From Amoebophrya sp. A120 (taxonomy: Eukaryota > Sar > Dinophyceae > Syndiniales > Amoebophryaceae): a DNA stretch of 64,000 nucleotides. Shown here piece by piece: positions 1 through 12,000 of this stretch. Under the pieces are notes generated by a model. It was not told the DNA's origin. It saw nothing but the letters and a program-made list of their open reading frames with translations, and ran no database searches. How positions within the stretch are numbered: the stretch's first letter is position 1; each line of letters starts with the position of its first letter. Location of the stretch: NCBI GenBank assembly GCA_905178155.1, contig CAJINV010000012.1, forward strand, positions 1,244,492-1,308,491, written 5' to 3'. The position numbers were made by a program, and so were the translations under genes.

Positions 1-63
1 TCATGCCAGGCTAGCATCTCAAATATCGCAATCTCCCAGACCCAGAAATGTTTGCATTCGCTA
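1..63 (-). mobile_element. Family A introner, cut by window start
   Basis: Right end only: CCCAGACCCAGAAATGTTTG followed by CATTCGCTA. Preceding bases carry the usual internal GCATGCC/CATGCCAGG pieces. Confidence 0.6.
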
Positions 64-3000
64 AACGCGCTTTTCGTTTTCCCGAACAAACCACCGGCGG
101 TGGTCCTGGCAGAATTGCCCGCCTGGCCGGTTTTGTTCGTCATTGCGGTCGTACTCGTTTCCGAGCCGCGCACGGAGCTGCCTCGGCCCAGCGGCACCAC
201 GGTCGGGGTGTACTGTTCCTGGAATTTCTTCTTGTCGCGGTCCGACCACTGGTCGTAGTTCACGGAAAACATTTGCACGTCGCTCTCCGACTCAGTGACC
301 GTTTCGTGAATGACTTTCCGGCTGTCCACGCCGAAGGTGTTGATCATAATCAGCGAGTTTTCGTGGTACTTCCGGTAGAGCTCAAACCAGCTCCGGACTA
401 TCCCGCCCTTCGTTCGCTTCAGCAGCAGTGCGTACTCGTGGTAGAGCAGGTCAAAATCCTCGATTTTGGTCATGGTTTTCCCGTAAATCTTGATGTTTCC
501 CTTCAGCAAGCAGTATATGACCTGCTTAAACATTACAGTCTCAAACGTTACAATAGAATGTCGAAATCTCTGATGCAAGAGTGCATGATCTAGCCAACTC
601 ACGTAAGATTGCGCATGACACGTTCCGGAGCCCCAAACCCCACTACAATCTGACGAAATTTGTATTGCAAAAGGTGGAACGCTATGCGAGTCTGTCATGA
701 CCATCATGCAACACAAATTCCAGATTCTATTGTAACGTGGTTTGAGATTGTAACGCTTGAGCAAGTTGTACAGTACTGCAGCAGCTTCTTGCAGTTCTCC
801 GGTTTCCAAAATTTTTTGTAGGCTTCCCGGTCGTTTTGCAATAGGAAATTCTTCACCAGCTTTTTCAGCGCTATCTGCCTCCCCTTCTGGCACTCGCAAG
901 AACTGGTGGTTGATGATGATGCAGCAACTCCGCTCGGCGCGGCGGTTGGTGTTGCCGCGGGATAGTCCTTACGTCTTCCGCTAGAAGAAGTAGTCGCTGT
1001 GCTAGTTCCCGTGCCGGCGCTAAAAGAACTGACACCACCACCAGCATGCAAAGAAAAACGTGTTACAGTTACACATCTGTTGTCAATTCAGCAGCACAAA
1101 TTTCTGCGCATGAGGAAGAAAACTTGCAATGCAGAAATCCTACGGGAAAACACCTATGAAACGAGGCTGCTATGCATATTCGGCATGACAGAGCTTGTCT
1201 GTCTTGCTTGGAATGCAACACAAAGTGTAACTGTGACACTTTTTTAGCGCGATAACCACTCGATTCGTAGTTCTTGTTTGGGTCGTAGTCGAACACGAAC
1301 GTTTCCTTGGGCTGCAGTATCAAAATGAAAAATCCCCCCTCTCCATACTAAAACGGAGACTTGTGTAGCGTGATTTGCTACCACAAATTATCGCGTTGTC
1401 ATGCTAGAAGGCAAAAGATGTAGACACTGTAGTGCTGGCTGGCGTGGGAACAAAGCCTTGCATCTTCAGCATGACAGGAGGCAACTGGGAGTGGTGCGAG
1501 ACAGCATGACAAATTGCCTGCAATTCAGGCCACAACAAACTGCGTCTCTTGGCCTTCTAGCAATACAAGTCGATTTGTGTACGCAAATCCAGCATCACAA
1601 ATGTCCTTTTCAATATGGGGAGGTGGGATTTTTCCTCGCAATATGCAGAATGATCGCTTCAAACAGCGTGGAGAGCAGCACGAAGTCTGGGTCTTTCCCG
1701 CTCATCAGGTCGCCGAACACGATGGTCGAGTTGACGTCCATGAAGATCATGATGCGTTCCTTGGGCCGCGAAAACCGCTCGATGATGCGCGTGAAAAACT
1801 CGTCATCGGTCATGGCATCCAAGATGCAGACCTTGCACAGCACCACATTGTACTCCTTACTGTACAGGATCGGCGAGCACGTGGTCTCGCGCGTTGAAGA
1901 TGTCGCGGAGTTTGCGGCTACTTGATCCCCCGCCGGGCGGTCGTCGTTGTTCATCGGGTTTATTTTGCTACTGGTGCTACTGTAACCGTCCTCATACACA
2001 CAGCTCGAAACCTCCTCGAACCCGTTTTTCCCGATCGAAAAATCAACAAACCGCCCGGACACGTCCCGCAAGTTCAAAATCCCGGGCAGAAACTCCGTAC
2101 TCAGCTGCGGCTCGGGTAAGAGTTGCGAGGACCTACTACAGGAAGCGTCGTAGACGCCGCCAGCATAATTTCCGATATTTCCCGACGCATTGATATTGTT
2201 CTCTCCTCCCTCGCCTGCAGAGGTCCGGGCTGAGGACGCTGCTGCTGCTCTTCGGGATTTGATCTTGGTAATACCCAAAGTAGGTGTTTTGGTCACCGAC
2301 TTCTGACTGGATGTTTTCAAGCCCTGTTCTACTCCTTGAAGGTTCTTGTCGTCTGCTGCTGTACTAGTTGCGGCCGACGTGCCTACATTAGTAGTACTGC
2401 TGCTACGATTGCCAGGATGAACATTGTTCCCGCCCGTGGCTATAACTTCCTCTTCAAAAAATTCCAGATTATCGTCGAAGAAGAACACGCAGGTGCGGCT
2501 ATCCCGTGTGAAAACATCTCCACTCCAGAGCTGTCGTGCAATTCTGCATGCCAAAAAGGTTTCTCATGCGGAGCCCTATGAGAGGCATTTGCTTTTCGTG
2601 TTTTGGGATTTGTGATGCTAGGATCAGCATGCTGTGCTAGATCTGTGATGCTTCTGAGCTAGCGAAACAGGATCTCACTACGAGGACAAACTTGTCATGC
2701 CAAACAACCAAAGCTGTGTGATTTGTCTAGCAGATTTCCCATCTTGATTCTGGTGTGGGGACGTTTTTGATCATGATACCGGCTCGCGTAGGAAAAAGCC
2801 GGAATCACCTTCGCGCCGCCGTTCTTGAAAGTTATGGATTGCAAAAATGTCTGGGTCTGGAAGTGGAAACTTGTAGTGCTAAAAGTGAATGATAGAGGCA
2901 CTGCAGTGCGCAGCTATGCATGACAAATTTTTTGGCTACTATGTCTTACGTACTCCGCATGGCAAACTGCATTTTTCCATGACAGGCAAGAGGGCTTTTT

Positions 3001-6000
3001 CGTGCCTATGCAACACAGATTGTCGAGTCATGCCAGGCAAGCATGACAAACTTGCATTCTACTTCCAGATCCTGACCCAGACATTTTTGCATTTGATAAA
3101 AGTCTGCTGCTTCCAAAAGTTGTAGCAGGAAGTAGTCACGTGCAGGCCGTAAAGGTCCTTGATTTTGTGCAAATAGGCGGCGAAGTTGTTTGCGAACTGC
3201 CGCCGCGCCGGGTGAAAGCGGCACGTGGACTATGCAATGCAAAAGCATCGTACTCGTATTGCAATCATGCATTATGCTTCTTGAGGTAAATCAGCATTAC
3301 AAATTTCATTTCTCATGATGTAATGCATTTAATATACGAGTACGATACTTTTGCAATCCATATGGACAGCTGCTTCGCGATCTTGTTGTTGCCGTTGTTT
3401 CCACCAGCCGCACCTGAAACGGATAATTTCGCACTTTCGGTAATGCTTTTCTGTTTCGTTACCACGCTACCTGGTCCTCCCGGCGCCCTCACCATTTCGC
3501 CGCCCTCAGAAGTTGTTGTTGGGCTTCTTTTCTCATTTACATTTCCGCCTCCATCCTCGTCATACCCGCCCTGTTCAAGCGCCGAGACCTGCGGCGCAAG
3601 CACCGCGGTGGGTTTGCTCGAGTACTCGCAACAGCGCGAGAAGTCCACGTCCTGAAGAAGAATGTGCATGTTCGGCACCCCCTTCTTCTCTTTCCTTCGC
3701 TCGTACACCTGCTCGGTGCGGATCTTGTCCACCCGAATGAGCAACTCGATCCCAGTACTACTGCTCGAGGAGGGATGATCCCCCGTCTTGTCAAAACTCT
3801 CGTGCCTTTGTAGTTCAACATCTACGACATCTTCAGCTGAGGTAGCGCATGCTGATAAAAACCCTGCTTCTGCAGCTCGTTCTTCGTTCGCGAGACGAAG
3901 AGCTTCATCTGATGTACTAGCATTTCCATTTTCGTCGAGTGGACCTACATCCTCCCCCACGACCGTCGAAGCGCTGCTGGCACAGCTACTGTAGTTGGTC
4001 ATTTCTTCCAAATAGAATTGAGTGGCTTCAAACAACTTCGAGTGTGTGCAGTGCATGGCCCAGTGGACAATGTCCATCAGGTGCACATACACAATGCACT
4101 CCAGCGAGTCGCGGTAGTTGTACTTCAGGGAATCAAAAATCGCGAGGAGGAGCCGCAGCGCCCGCTCGTAGCCGATCACCTCCCCTCGCTCGCCACTGGT
4201 GCACGCCTCGAAATAGTTGGGCAAGTGATAGTATCCCACGAAAAAAGTGTTACAGTTACACATCTGTAGTCAATTCAGCAACACAAATTTCTCCGCATGA
4301 GAGAGAAAACTTGTAATGCAGAAATCCTACGGGAAAACAGCTATGCAACGAGGCTCCTATGCATATCCGGCATGACACAGCTTGTCTGTCTTGCTTGGCC
4401 TGCAACACAGTCTGTAACTGTAACACTTTTTTCTTGCGATAGATAGCTGAGAAAGCCGGGACGCTCGTGGATGCCGTCCAGGTTGAGATATTCGATGAAC
4501 CGCTTCTGCTCATCGAGAAACAGTTCCGAAAACGCCTGCTGAATCTTCTTCCCCTGTTCAAAGGTGAACACCCGGGCATTGCAGCACAGCTTGATCACCG
4601 CCTTTTTATACATTGCAAATATGTCTGGGACGTCTGGGAAGATCTATATTGGAGGAGTTTTCTCATGCACAATTGTAGTACTTACATGAACCGCGTTCTT
4701 GCCTGATGTAATCCATGCTCTAGCATCTACTTCACACCTATCGTCGCAAAGGCTTCCCTATGCCTATGATCCGGGTGCTCCTTTAATTATAATTTGCTGC
4801 ACATGCAATACAGGTGTATGTAGCATAGAAAGTTAGCATCACAAATCCCATTCTATTTTCAGACCCAAGAAACATACTTGCAATGCATACCGCTCCTTCG
4901 CGGACGAGAGTTCGGCCAGGCATTGCGCGGACCGGTTGTGCAGGTAGATGTCGTAGGCCATAAGAATCGAAGAAGCCACGTCGTAGCTCGTCCCTTGGTG
5001 TTGGTGCGAATTGGCCGCTGCGGTTTTTTTGGAAACAACCAGCTGGTGCGCGTTTTTATTTTTTGAAGATGTCCCGCTGTTCATCATGTCATTGTTTTCA
5101 TCTTCGTGCTTCTGCAGGTCGTTCTCCTGCATTCCTAGCTGTCCAGCTGTTGCTTCCCTTGTAGTTCCGGCTCCACTTGTGAGAGGATCTGCAGTTGAGG
5201 TCAATATCGCCCGCATGGCAGAGGACTCGAGAAAGTATTGCAACGCATGCCGGCCCATCTGGAAATTCCGGAAAACGTTCTCCGTCATCACATGGCCCAT
5301 ATCGGCGAAACACAGGAACTATGCATTGCAAATATGTCTGGGTCTGGAAGAGTGTAACTTGTCATGCTGCATCTGGATCGTGGAAAAATTTGTCTTGCAT
5401 GATCACCAAAAGAGGTCCACTTTTGAACAAGTTTAGAGGCAGTTTCTCATGCACGAAAGGCATGATAGAGATCTCACAGAACCTGTCATGCTAGGCAGCG
5501 CATGCCAGACCGTGTGGGCCATGGAAAACCTGCATGACAAGCCTAGCAATCTTCCAGACGCAGACATTTTTGCATTTGATAGGAACAGATAAAAATGGTA
5601 CAGCTGCATGCAGTCCGGAAGCAGGTCCGGGTGAGGAAGCGATTCTTGTTCCTGTCGCTTATTTCCGCTAGCAAAACCCATTCCTCCCGCTGCAGTAGAC
5701 GTGTGTTGGTCCGGCGTCGCTCTTCGATGCGACGAAGGAGAGGACGCCGTGCGAAGATTTTCGTCGATTCGTGTCCGCCCACTGTGGCGCGGATAACCCT
5801 GCGAAACGTCGTCCATTGTTCTTCCCGCCACCGGATTTATCTTTGTACTTGCAGGTGTTGTTGTACTTCTAGCATCAAGCTGACCGACAGTATGTCCACC
5901 TGCGGTACTAGATGATCTTCCACCACGACCAGCTGCCCGGTCGTTATTTGTACTTCTACTTCCTGCCAATAAAACACTCTTGTTCCAATTCGCGCAGGTT

Positions 6001-9000
6001 TGCAGGATATAAACTGCAAATATGTCTGGGTCTGGAAAGATCCAAGGTTTGTCATGCTTGTCGGACATGCATCTCAACGATCTGTCATGCACATTACCCA
6101 AAAGTGCCACTTTTCTGTCATGCAGAAGCTCGCTTTGTCATGCAGAAAAGCCAAGACTGTAGCACCTCCAAAACTTGTCATGCTTGCCAGTCAAATGAGG
6201 TGTCCTCGTCTTCCGCAACCAGCATTACAAGTTTCCAGACGTAAACATAATTGCAATGCATACAGGAATATCCTTAAGAAATCCAGGGACGCGGGCACGC
6301 ACTCGTTCTGCAGAAACTGGTTGAAGCGAAACCGCATCTGGATCAGGGTCTCGATAACCAGCTGCCACTTTTTGGGCAGTCGGTTGAAGCTTGGCAAGAC
6401 GGCGGCGTTTGTTTTGATCACATGCGTCAACACCGTGGACGGGTCAAAGATGATTGCGTTCGCACTTTGGTCGTTGCTTTTCTTCATCTTCTTCATCTTG
6501 TGTGACTGTTGGATTTGAGACGTAGAAGATTCTGCCTTATTTTTTCCACCACCACTTGCTGACGATGTTGTCCCACCTCCCATAGCCATGCCCAAATCCT
6601 GTCGCAACAGTGGCAATTTTCCGAGCTCGTGGATGGCCAAATAGGCGAAGACCGCGTCGAGAATCTCCTTGTCGAAAATCTTCACGTTTTCCGTCGCCCA
6701 ACTCGTCAGCTCCTTCCAGGCGTAAGTGGTCAATTCCAGATTATTCTTATCCCGAGGTGGATGACCAACGGCGCTCGTAGTAGTTGATGTTGCTGTTCCA
6801 CCGCCACCGGCACCTCCACCGACGGTCATGTAATTCATTTTTCTTGTGCCGGTACTGGCCGGCACTAGATTGCAAAATTCCTCGTATTTGTCCGTCACGA
6901 TGCAAAAGACGGTGAGGAACCCGGAAACCGTGTGCTTCAAGATGTGCTTCGGCGAACGCGACATATCTGAGTACGCCTTCTTTGCCGAGGACGTCGGTGG
7001 CTTTTTACCTGACGCGATAGAATACACAGAACTGTCGCCCAAGTGGTCCTCATCTACTTCTTGCTCATAATCATTTTCATCTCCAGGTCGTGATCCGGAA
7101 GATCCACCATCAGAACTGCTGTTTTTCATCACACCATCAAGATTGTGGAACTTCTCCGCATCCACGAAAAATTCCGAATTGCGCTCGTCGGTTTCATACC
7201 CCCGGAAGTAACAGAGCTCCGGGTAATAATGCTTGATCTCCTGAAGAAATTCTTCCGGCGTCGTCCTCGGTTGACAAAAAAAATGATCCGGTCGTGCAGC
7301 TGTCGCTCGTCCTGCGCGGCCGTGTTTAGATACACTTCGTTGTGATGAACGACCCAAAGCACCAGCTGCGGCTGCGGCATGTGGTCCTCGAAAATCATTT
7401 CCACCGACACCGGAGATGTCTTTGTCTTTCCTCGCTGCTCGATGTTCATTGTGAAGATTGTCATTATTTCCCCCAGGTCGTTTCTTCTGCTCGAAGTGGT
7501 CAACAGAAGTATCTTCATCTTCACGGTCCTCGTGCGAGCTCCACCCTAAGATTTTTTTCGAAATGAATTCTCCCGCTTTTTCCGACAAATTTCTCAAGAT
7601 CCTCTCGTCCTCTATCGGCACCCAAGGGCGGGCACTGACGAGGTATTCTTGGTCATAAGCCGCGCCCGCCTTGCTCGTGTTGTGGTGTTCTTCGTGGTCC
7701 GACACGCTCCGGATGGGAAACAAGTCCAGCCCCACGTTCTCAAATTTCACGGCGGAACTATAGGATTTCGTAAACTGGGTCAAATCCCGAAACTGGATCT
7801 TTATCGGCTCATGTTTACTTCGCACAACATGTTCTTGCGGAGGACGAAACGAGGTTGAGGCTCTACTAGTACTGAGAAAGTGATTGTTCGACGAAGCCCT
7901 TGTGGTATTTTTCATCCCCGTGGTCGTTGCTGCCGATGACGATATTTTTCCGACGACGCTGCTCTGTGCAGCGTCGAAAACTTTCAGCAAGATTTTCAAC
8001 GCGTGTACCAACTCGATCCGGGGGTTCTCGATCGCCGCCTGGAAAAACAAATGCGCGTCAGAAAGAACGAACAGTGTGGATGAGGAACCACCGGCAGCTC
8101 CATAGAACGACAACCCCACACCGCGGCCCGGTTGATGAAAAGTGTTAATACTGCTAGAAGTCGTACTACCCTGAATGGTCACCAGACAACTACCTTCCCT
8201 GCTGCTGTACTTTGACAAGTACCCTTCCAGACGTTCCCACGCGCCCCGATATCAACTGCAAAGATGTCTGGGTCTGGAAGAGTGCCAGCCTTGTCATGCA
8301 GGTTTTCCATGACCCATGAGGTCTGGGATGTAGGACATAGCATGACAGATTCTGCGAGAGTTCTATCATGCCAATCCTGCATGAGAAACTGCCTCTCGAT
8401 TAGGTCAAAAGTGGACAGCTTGTGGTAATCATGCAACACAAATTTTTACATGATTTAGATATAGCATGACAAGTTGCTTTGTTCCAGACCCAGACATTTT
8501 TGCATTTGATACCCGATCCTCTTTCACCATGGTCGCGATCGCGTCCCGCAGCAGTTCCCCGTGTATCGCTATCCTGAGTAAAAACGTCCCTACACCAGAG
8601 CCAAGGTGGTAAATCTGCTAGACAAATCAACCAGCTTTGGCTGTTTCGCATGACAAGTTTGTCCTTGTAGTGTGATCCTGCTTAGGTAGTTCAGCAGCAT
8701 CACAGGTCCAGCACATCATGCTGATTATAGCACCACAAATCCCAAAACACGAACAGAAAATGCCTCTCATGGGGCCCAGCATCAGAAACTTTTTTCGCAT
8801 GCAGATTTGCATGGCAACTCTCAGGTGGGGACGTTTTTGCAAAGGATACTCGCCCCGATTTCCGTGCTGACACTGGTTGCGCTCGTCAGGCACGCGAGCC
8901 GCACCATCGCGGGGTTCACGGTTTTCGGGGTTCCGATCGATTTCAATTCGATGAGCACCGGGACCGACGTCGCTAGCCGGATCAGGTAGTTGTAGTAGAT

Positions 9001-12000
9001 TGCGTCCTCTGTCATTTCGGAATCGTAAAAGTCCAGCAGAACGAGGAGCGCCTTTTCGATCTCATCGAAACTTTTTTGTGACTTTCGCGCAGATGGAAAA
9101 GCGGATGATGTTACGTGGTCAACACGACGACCGGTTTCACTGTCATTGTCTTTCTCTTTGACTTTGTCTGCTGCTGTGCCTCCTGCATCAAAATTCGTAG
9201 TGCTTGTCACCTTGCTCTTCCTGTAGTTCTCCGTTCCATAGGTTGCTTTTTCATTCCCGCCATTTCGACTTGCAGTGCCACTCTCGCGCTCGCCAAAAAC
9301 GACTGCCTTGTCAGAAGTGTGATAAAAATTCGAGCAAAACTGGCACGCCTGTTCTAGGGTTAAAACCGCGAGAAAGAAGGCCAAGCCCGAAGAGGATTGG
9401 TCGGCTATGCTGAGCAAAAACGTCCCCACATCAGAGTCAAGATGGGCAATCTGCTAGACAAATCAACCAGCATTGGCTGTTTCCCATGACAAGTTTGCCC
9501 TCATAGTCTAATCCTGTTCAGCTAGTTCAGCAGCATCCCAGATCCATCTAGCACATCATGCTGGTTCTAGCATTACAAATTCCAAAAGACGACTAGAAAA
9601 TGCTTCTCATGGGGCTCCGCATGAGAATCTTTTTTGGCATGCAGATTTGCATGACAAGTCTGGGGTGGGGACGTTTTTACTCAGAATATCGGTGTAAGCA
9701 AGGTCTCCCTCCGGTTCACCCGAAATAATCCCTGCGTAGCTGTCGACAGCAGGTGGACCACGAGCCAGCTCATCTGCATCGAGTTTCATGATGTTCCGCA
9801 TGTTATACAAATCCACCAAGCTATCCCCTACGGTTTCCCCGCGAATGAACTGCTCAAAAGAGAAGTCCGAGTCCAGCGTTTCGTACACGAATCTCTTCAA
9901 CGGGCCATCCAATCTGGCAAAACTGGGGAACAGGTTCGGAATCTGCGTTTCCAGTGTAAGTTTCTTTCTCTGGTGTACAACACCTTCGTTGGTCGTTGAA
10001 AAAGTCGTGTGCCCGTCGTCGTCTGTTTTATTTTTGCCATTCGGGATACTGCTGTCACAGTCACCGTGGCCATGCTCCTCAACGAGCCCGAGTTCAAGAA
10101 TTTCCAGCACGAACGCGTTTTTCTGCCAGGGGGGTCGAGAGGAAGTCACAGGACTTTTCATCACTGAATCACCTTTAGAAGAAGAAGTAGTTCTACACCC
10201 GCCAGTTGTCGTGCCTTCTACCTTCTTGTCCACCTCCGTACTAGAGCTACAGCACTTCCGCAGTAGCCTCTTCACGTCCTTCCTGAATCTCGCCACATTG
10301 TGCAGCCGCGAGAGAATCAAGCACACAAAAACCGCGTCCAGAACTTCCGGCCCGGCCTCTGCGATCGGTTCGATAAAGCACTTCTGCAGGTTCTTGAAGG
10401 AACGCTTCGAAATCATTGAAGGAGCTCTCGAAAAAGCGGAGGTTGTGCCGCTACTACTCTCGTTGGCTGCACCACTTGCTGCTTCATGAGGAGCGGGGTT
10501 AACATCTCTAGGCGGCGTGCCGGTCGTAGTCGTTGACGGTTTGATATAATTTCCCGTGGACGTCGCAAACACGAAACCGTTGTAATCGTCAGATAATAGG
10601 TAGTAAAAAGCGGCACAAAGCCGCCGCACCTCGTCTCTTGCGGCACTTGCAACATTGATGTAGTAGTTCTTTGACTTTTCTGGAAGTAGATGTTGTGTGT
10701 TTTCATTGTCACGCGGCTCCAAATTATGTTGAGCGACGTCCGACTGAGTCCAATAGTACCCGAGTTCCGGATAGACATTTTGCAACCTCGTGAACAAGAG
10801 AAATGTTTCGGCCTCGTACGATGTCTTCTGTCCGCCATTCGCCAGAAGCTGCAGACCGGCGGAGTACAGTACCCCTGTCCGCATATTAAACCGCCTACGT
10901 TTGATCATATTTCCGGTGCTTCCCAGCCTAGGAATTCGTGACGGATTATCTTCCGGGCGGGAGGAAGCTGACTCCATGAGTTCGTCGGCAGAGGAAGTAA
11001 AATCTTCGTATTTATTTCCACTCCCAGAACAATCATCTGAGCCCGCAGACGTTGACTCATTTTTCATCTCGTATGCTGTTTCCTCATCCTCGACATCTTC
11101 ACCTTCATCCCCATGATCTTCTTCTTCCGACAAACCATCATCAGCGGTTTCCTGCCGACTCAGGGACCCCCGCGCCCCAGCTTCCAGCATCTTCGCAACC
11201 AGAGTGTCGGCAAACTGCAACGCAGAAGTTTGAATTTCGCTGATCTCGACCGGATCCAGGAAAAACCGCCAGGGAGAGAGCTTTGCGACAAATTGTCGAG
11301 TTTGATGTTCGTCGGCTACGGTCGCCCCTATTCTTGCGGGTTCATCGTCGTTCACGCGGGTCGTCGTCGTCGTGTGATTTTCGACATAGAAAAATGTGCT
11401 ATGCTCGTAAAGGAAGGAGGCGACCTGATGCGAAAAGTTGTCTTGCGCAAGTCCAGCAGTATCGTTTTCGTTGTTCTGAACTGCCGGTACGATTGTGTCA
11501 GTTTCAAAGGCGTGAACGTGATCGTCTGTTTCCTGAGAAATAAACTCGTTTGAAGACGAGGACCTCTGAACTGGGTCGACGACGTTTTCTTCTCCATTGG
11601 TCCAGATGACATTACGCAAGTCGTTCCTGTGCAGTGCGCCGATACCGATTAGGAAAGCCAGGTCAACACAAATGTAGTTGGACTCTTGAAGTTCGTGTTG
11701 ATGCGCCACCACATCAACTCCGTCGATGTTGATGTCGTTTCCTCGCTCCTGCTGCAAGGGCGGCTGCTCTACTCCCCCTACGGTCCGAGAAGTTAAACGC
11801 CACAGCCTTTCCGCCTCGTCGCACACTCGCAAGAGCAGCTTCAAAGCACGTTCGAGGCCGATGAAAGTAGAGTTTCGGGCAGATTTCAAAAAAACCGACA
11901 GTTCTTGGATCAAGAGTTGCGGAGGTCCGGAGAAATTCTGTTGCTTTCTGTGTGTTGTTGAAGATGCAGTAGCTCCACTTGCCATGCTTGGAGGAGATGT

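Larger units (their letters stand above)
64..2499 (-). other. C-terminal conserved module of the giant protein (HAD-like flavour), continuing off the left edge
   Basis: Blocks: TCVFFFDDNLEFF (2490), FLPGILNLRDVSGRFVDFSIG (2085), YNVVLCKVCILDAMTDDEFFTRIIERF (1850), RIMIFMDVNSTIVFGDLMSGKD (1770-1700), PKETFVFDYDPNK (1310), ALKKLVKNFLLQNDREAYKKFW (870), then IVRSWFELYRKYHENSLIMINTFGVD (400-320). The FMDVNSTIVxGD block looks like a HAD-type nucleophile loop (DxNxT), and I have the impression of similar alveolate proteins, but I cannot verify a family. The last exon (533-64) runs into an introner cut by the window edge. Confidence 0.5.
3099..7240 (-). other. Unrecognised large module, copy 3
   Basis: Third occurrence of the anchors: HYYPELCYFRGYETD (7235), KHTVSGFLTVFCIVTDKYEEF (6930), KEILDAVFAYLAIHELG (6680), VLPSFNRLPKKW plus FRFNQFLQNECVPASLDFL (6400-6270), ENVFRNFQMGRHALQYFLES (5270), YERALRLLLAIFDSLKYNY (4180) and RRQFANNFAAYLHKIKDLYG (3210). 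This copy is cut by the densest run of introners, with several exons under 180 bases. Confidence 0.5.
6900..10800 (-). other. Unrecognised large module, copy 2
   Basis: Blocks in the same order as copy 1: NVYPELGYYWTQSD (10780), VRRLCAAFYYLLSDDYNGF (10620), PEVLDAVFVCLILSRLH (10350), LFPSFARLDGPLKRF plus FSFEQFIRGETVGDSLVDL (9930-9800), SGLAFFLAVLTLEQAC (9390), then HALKILLKVFDAAQSS (8010) and ILRNLSEKAGEFISKKILG (7590). Three introners lie between the last three blocks. Copy-to-copy similarity is visible by eye only at these anchors. Confidence 0.5.
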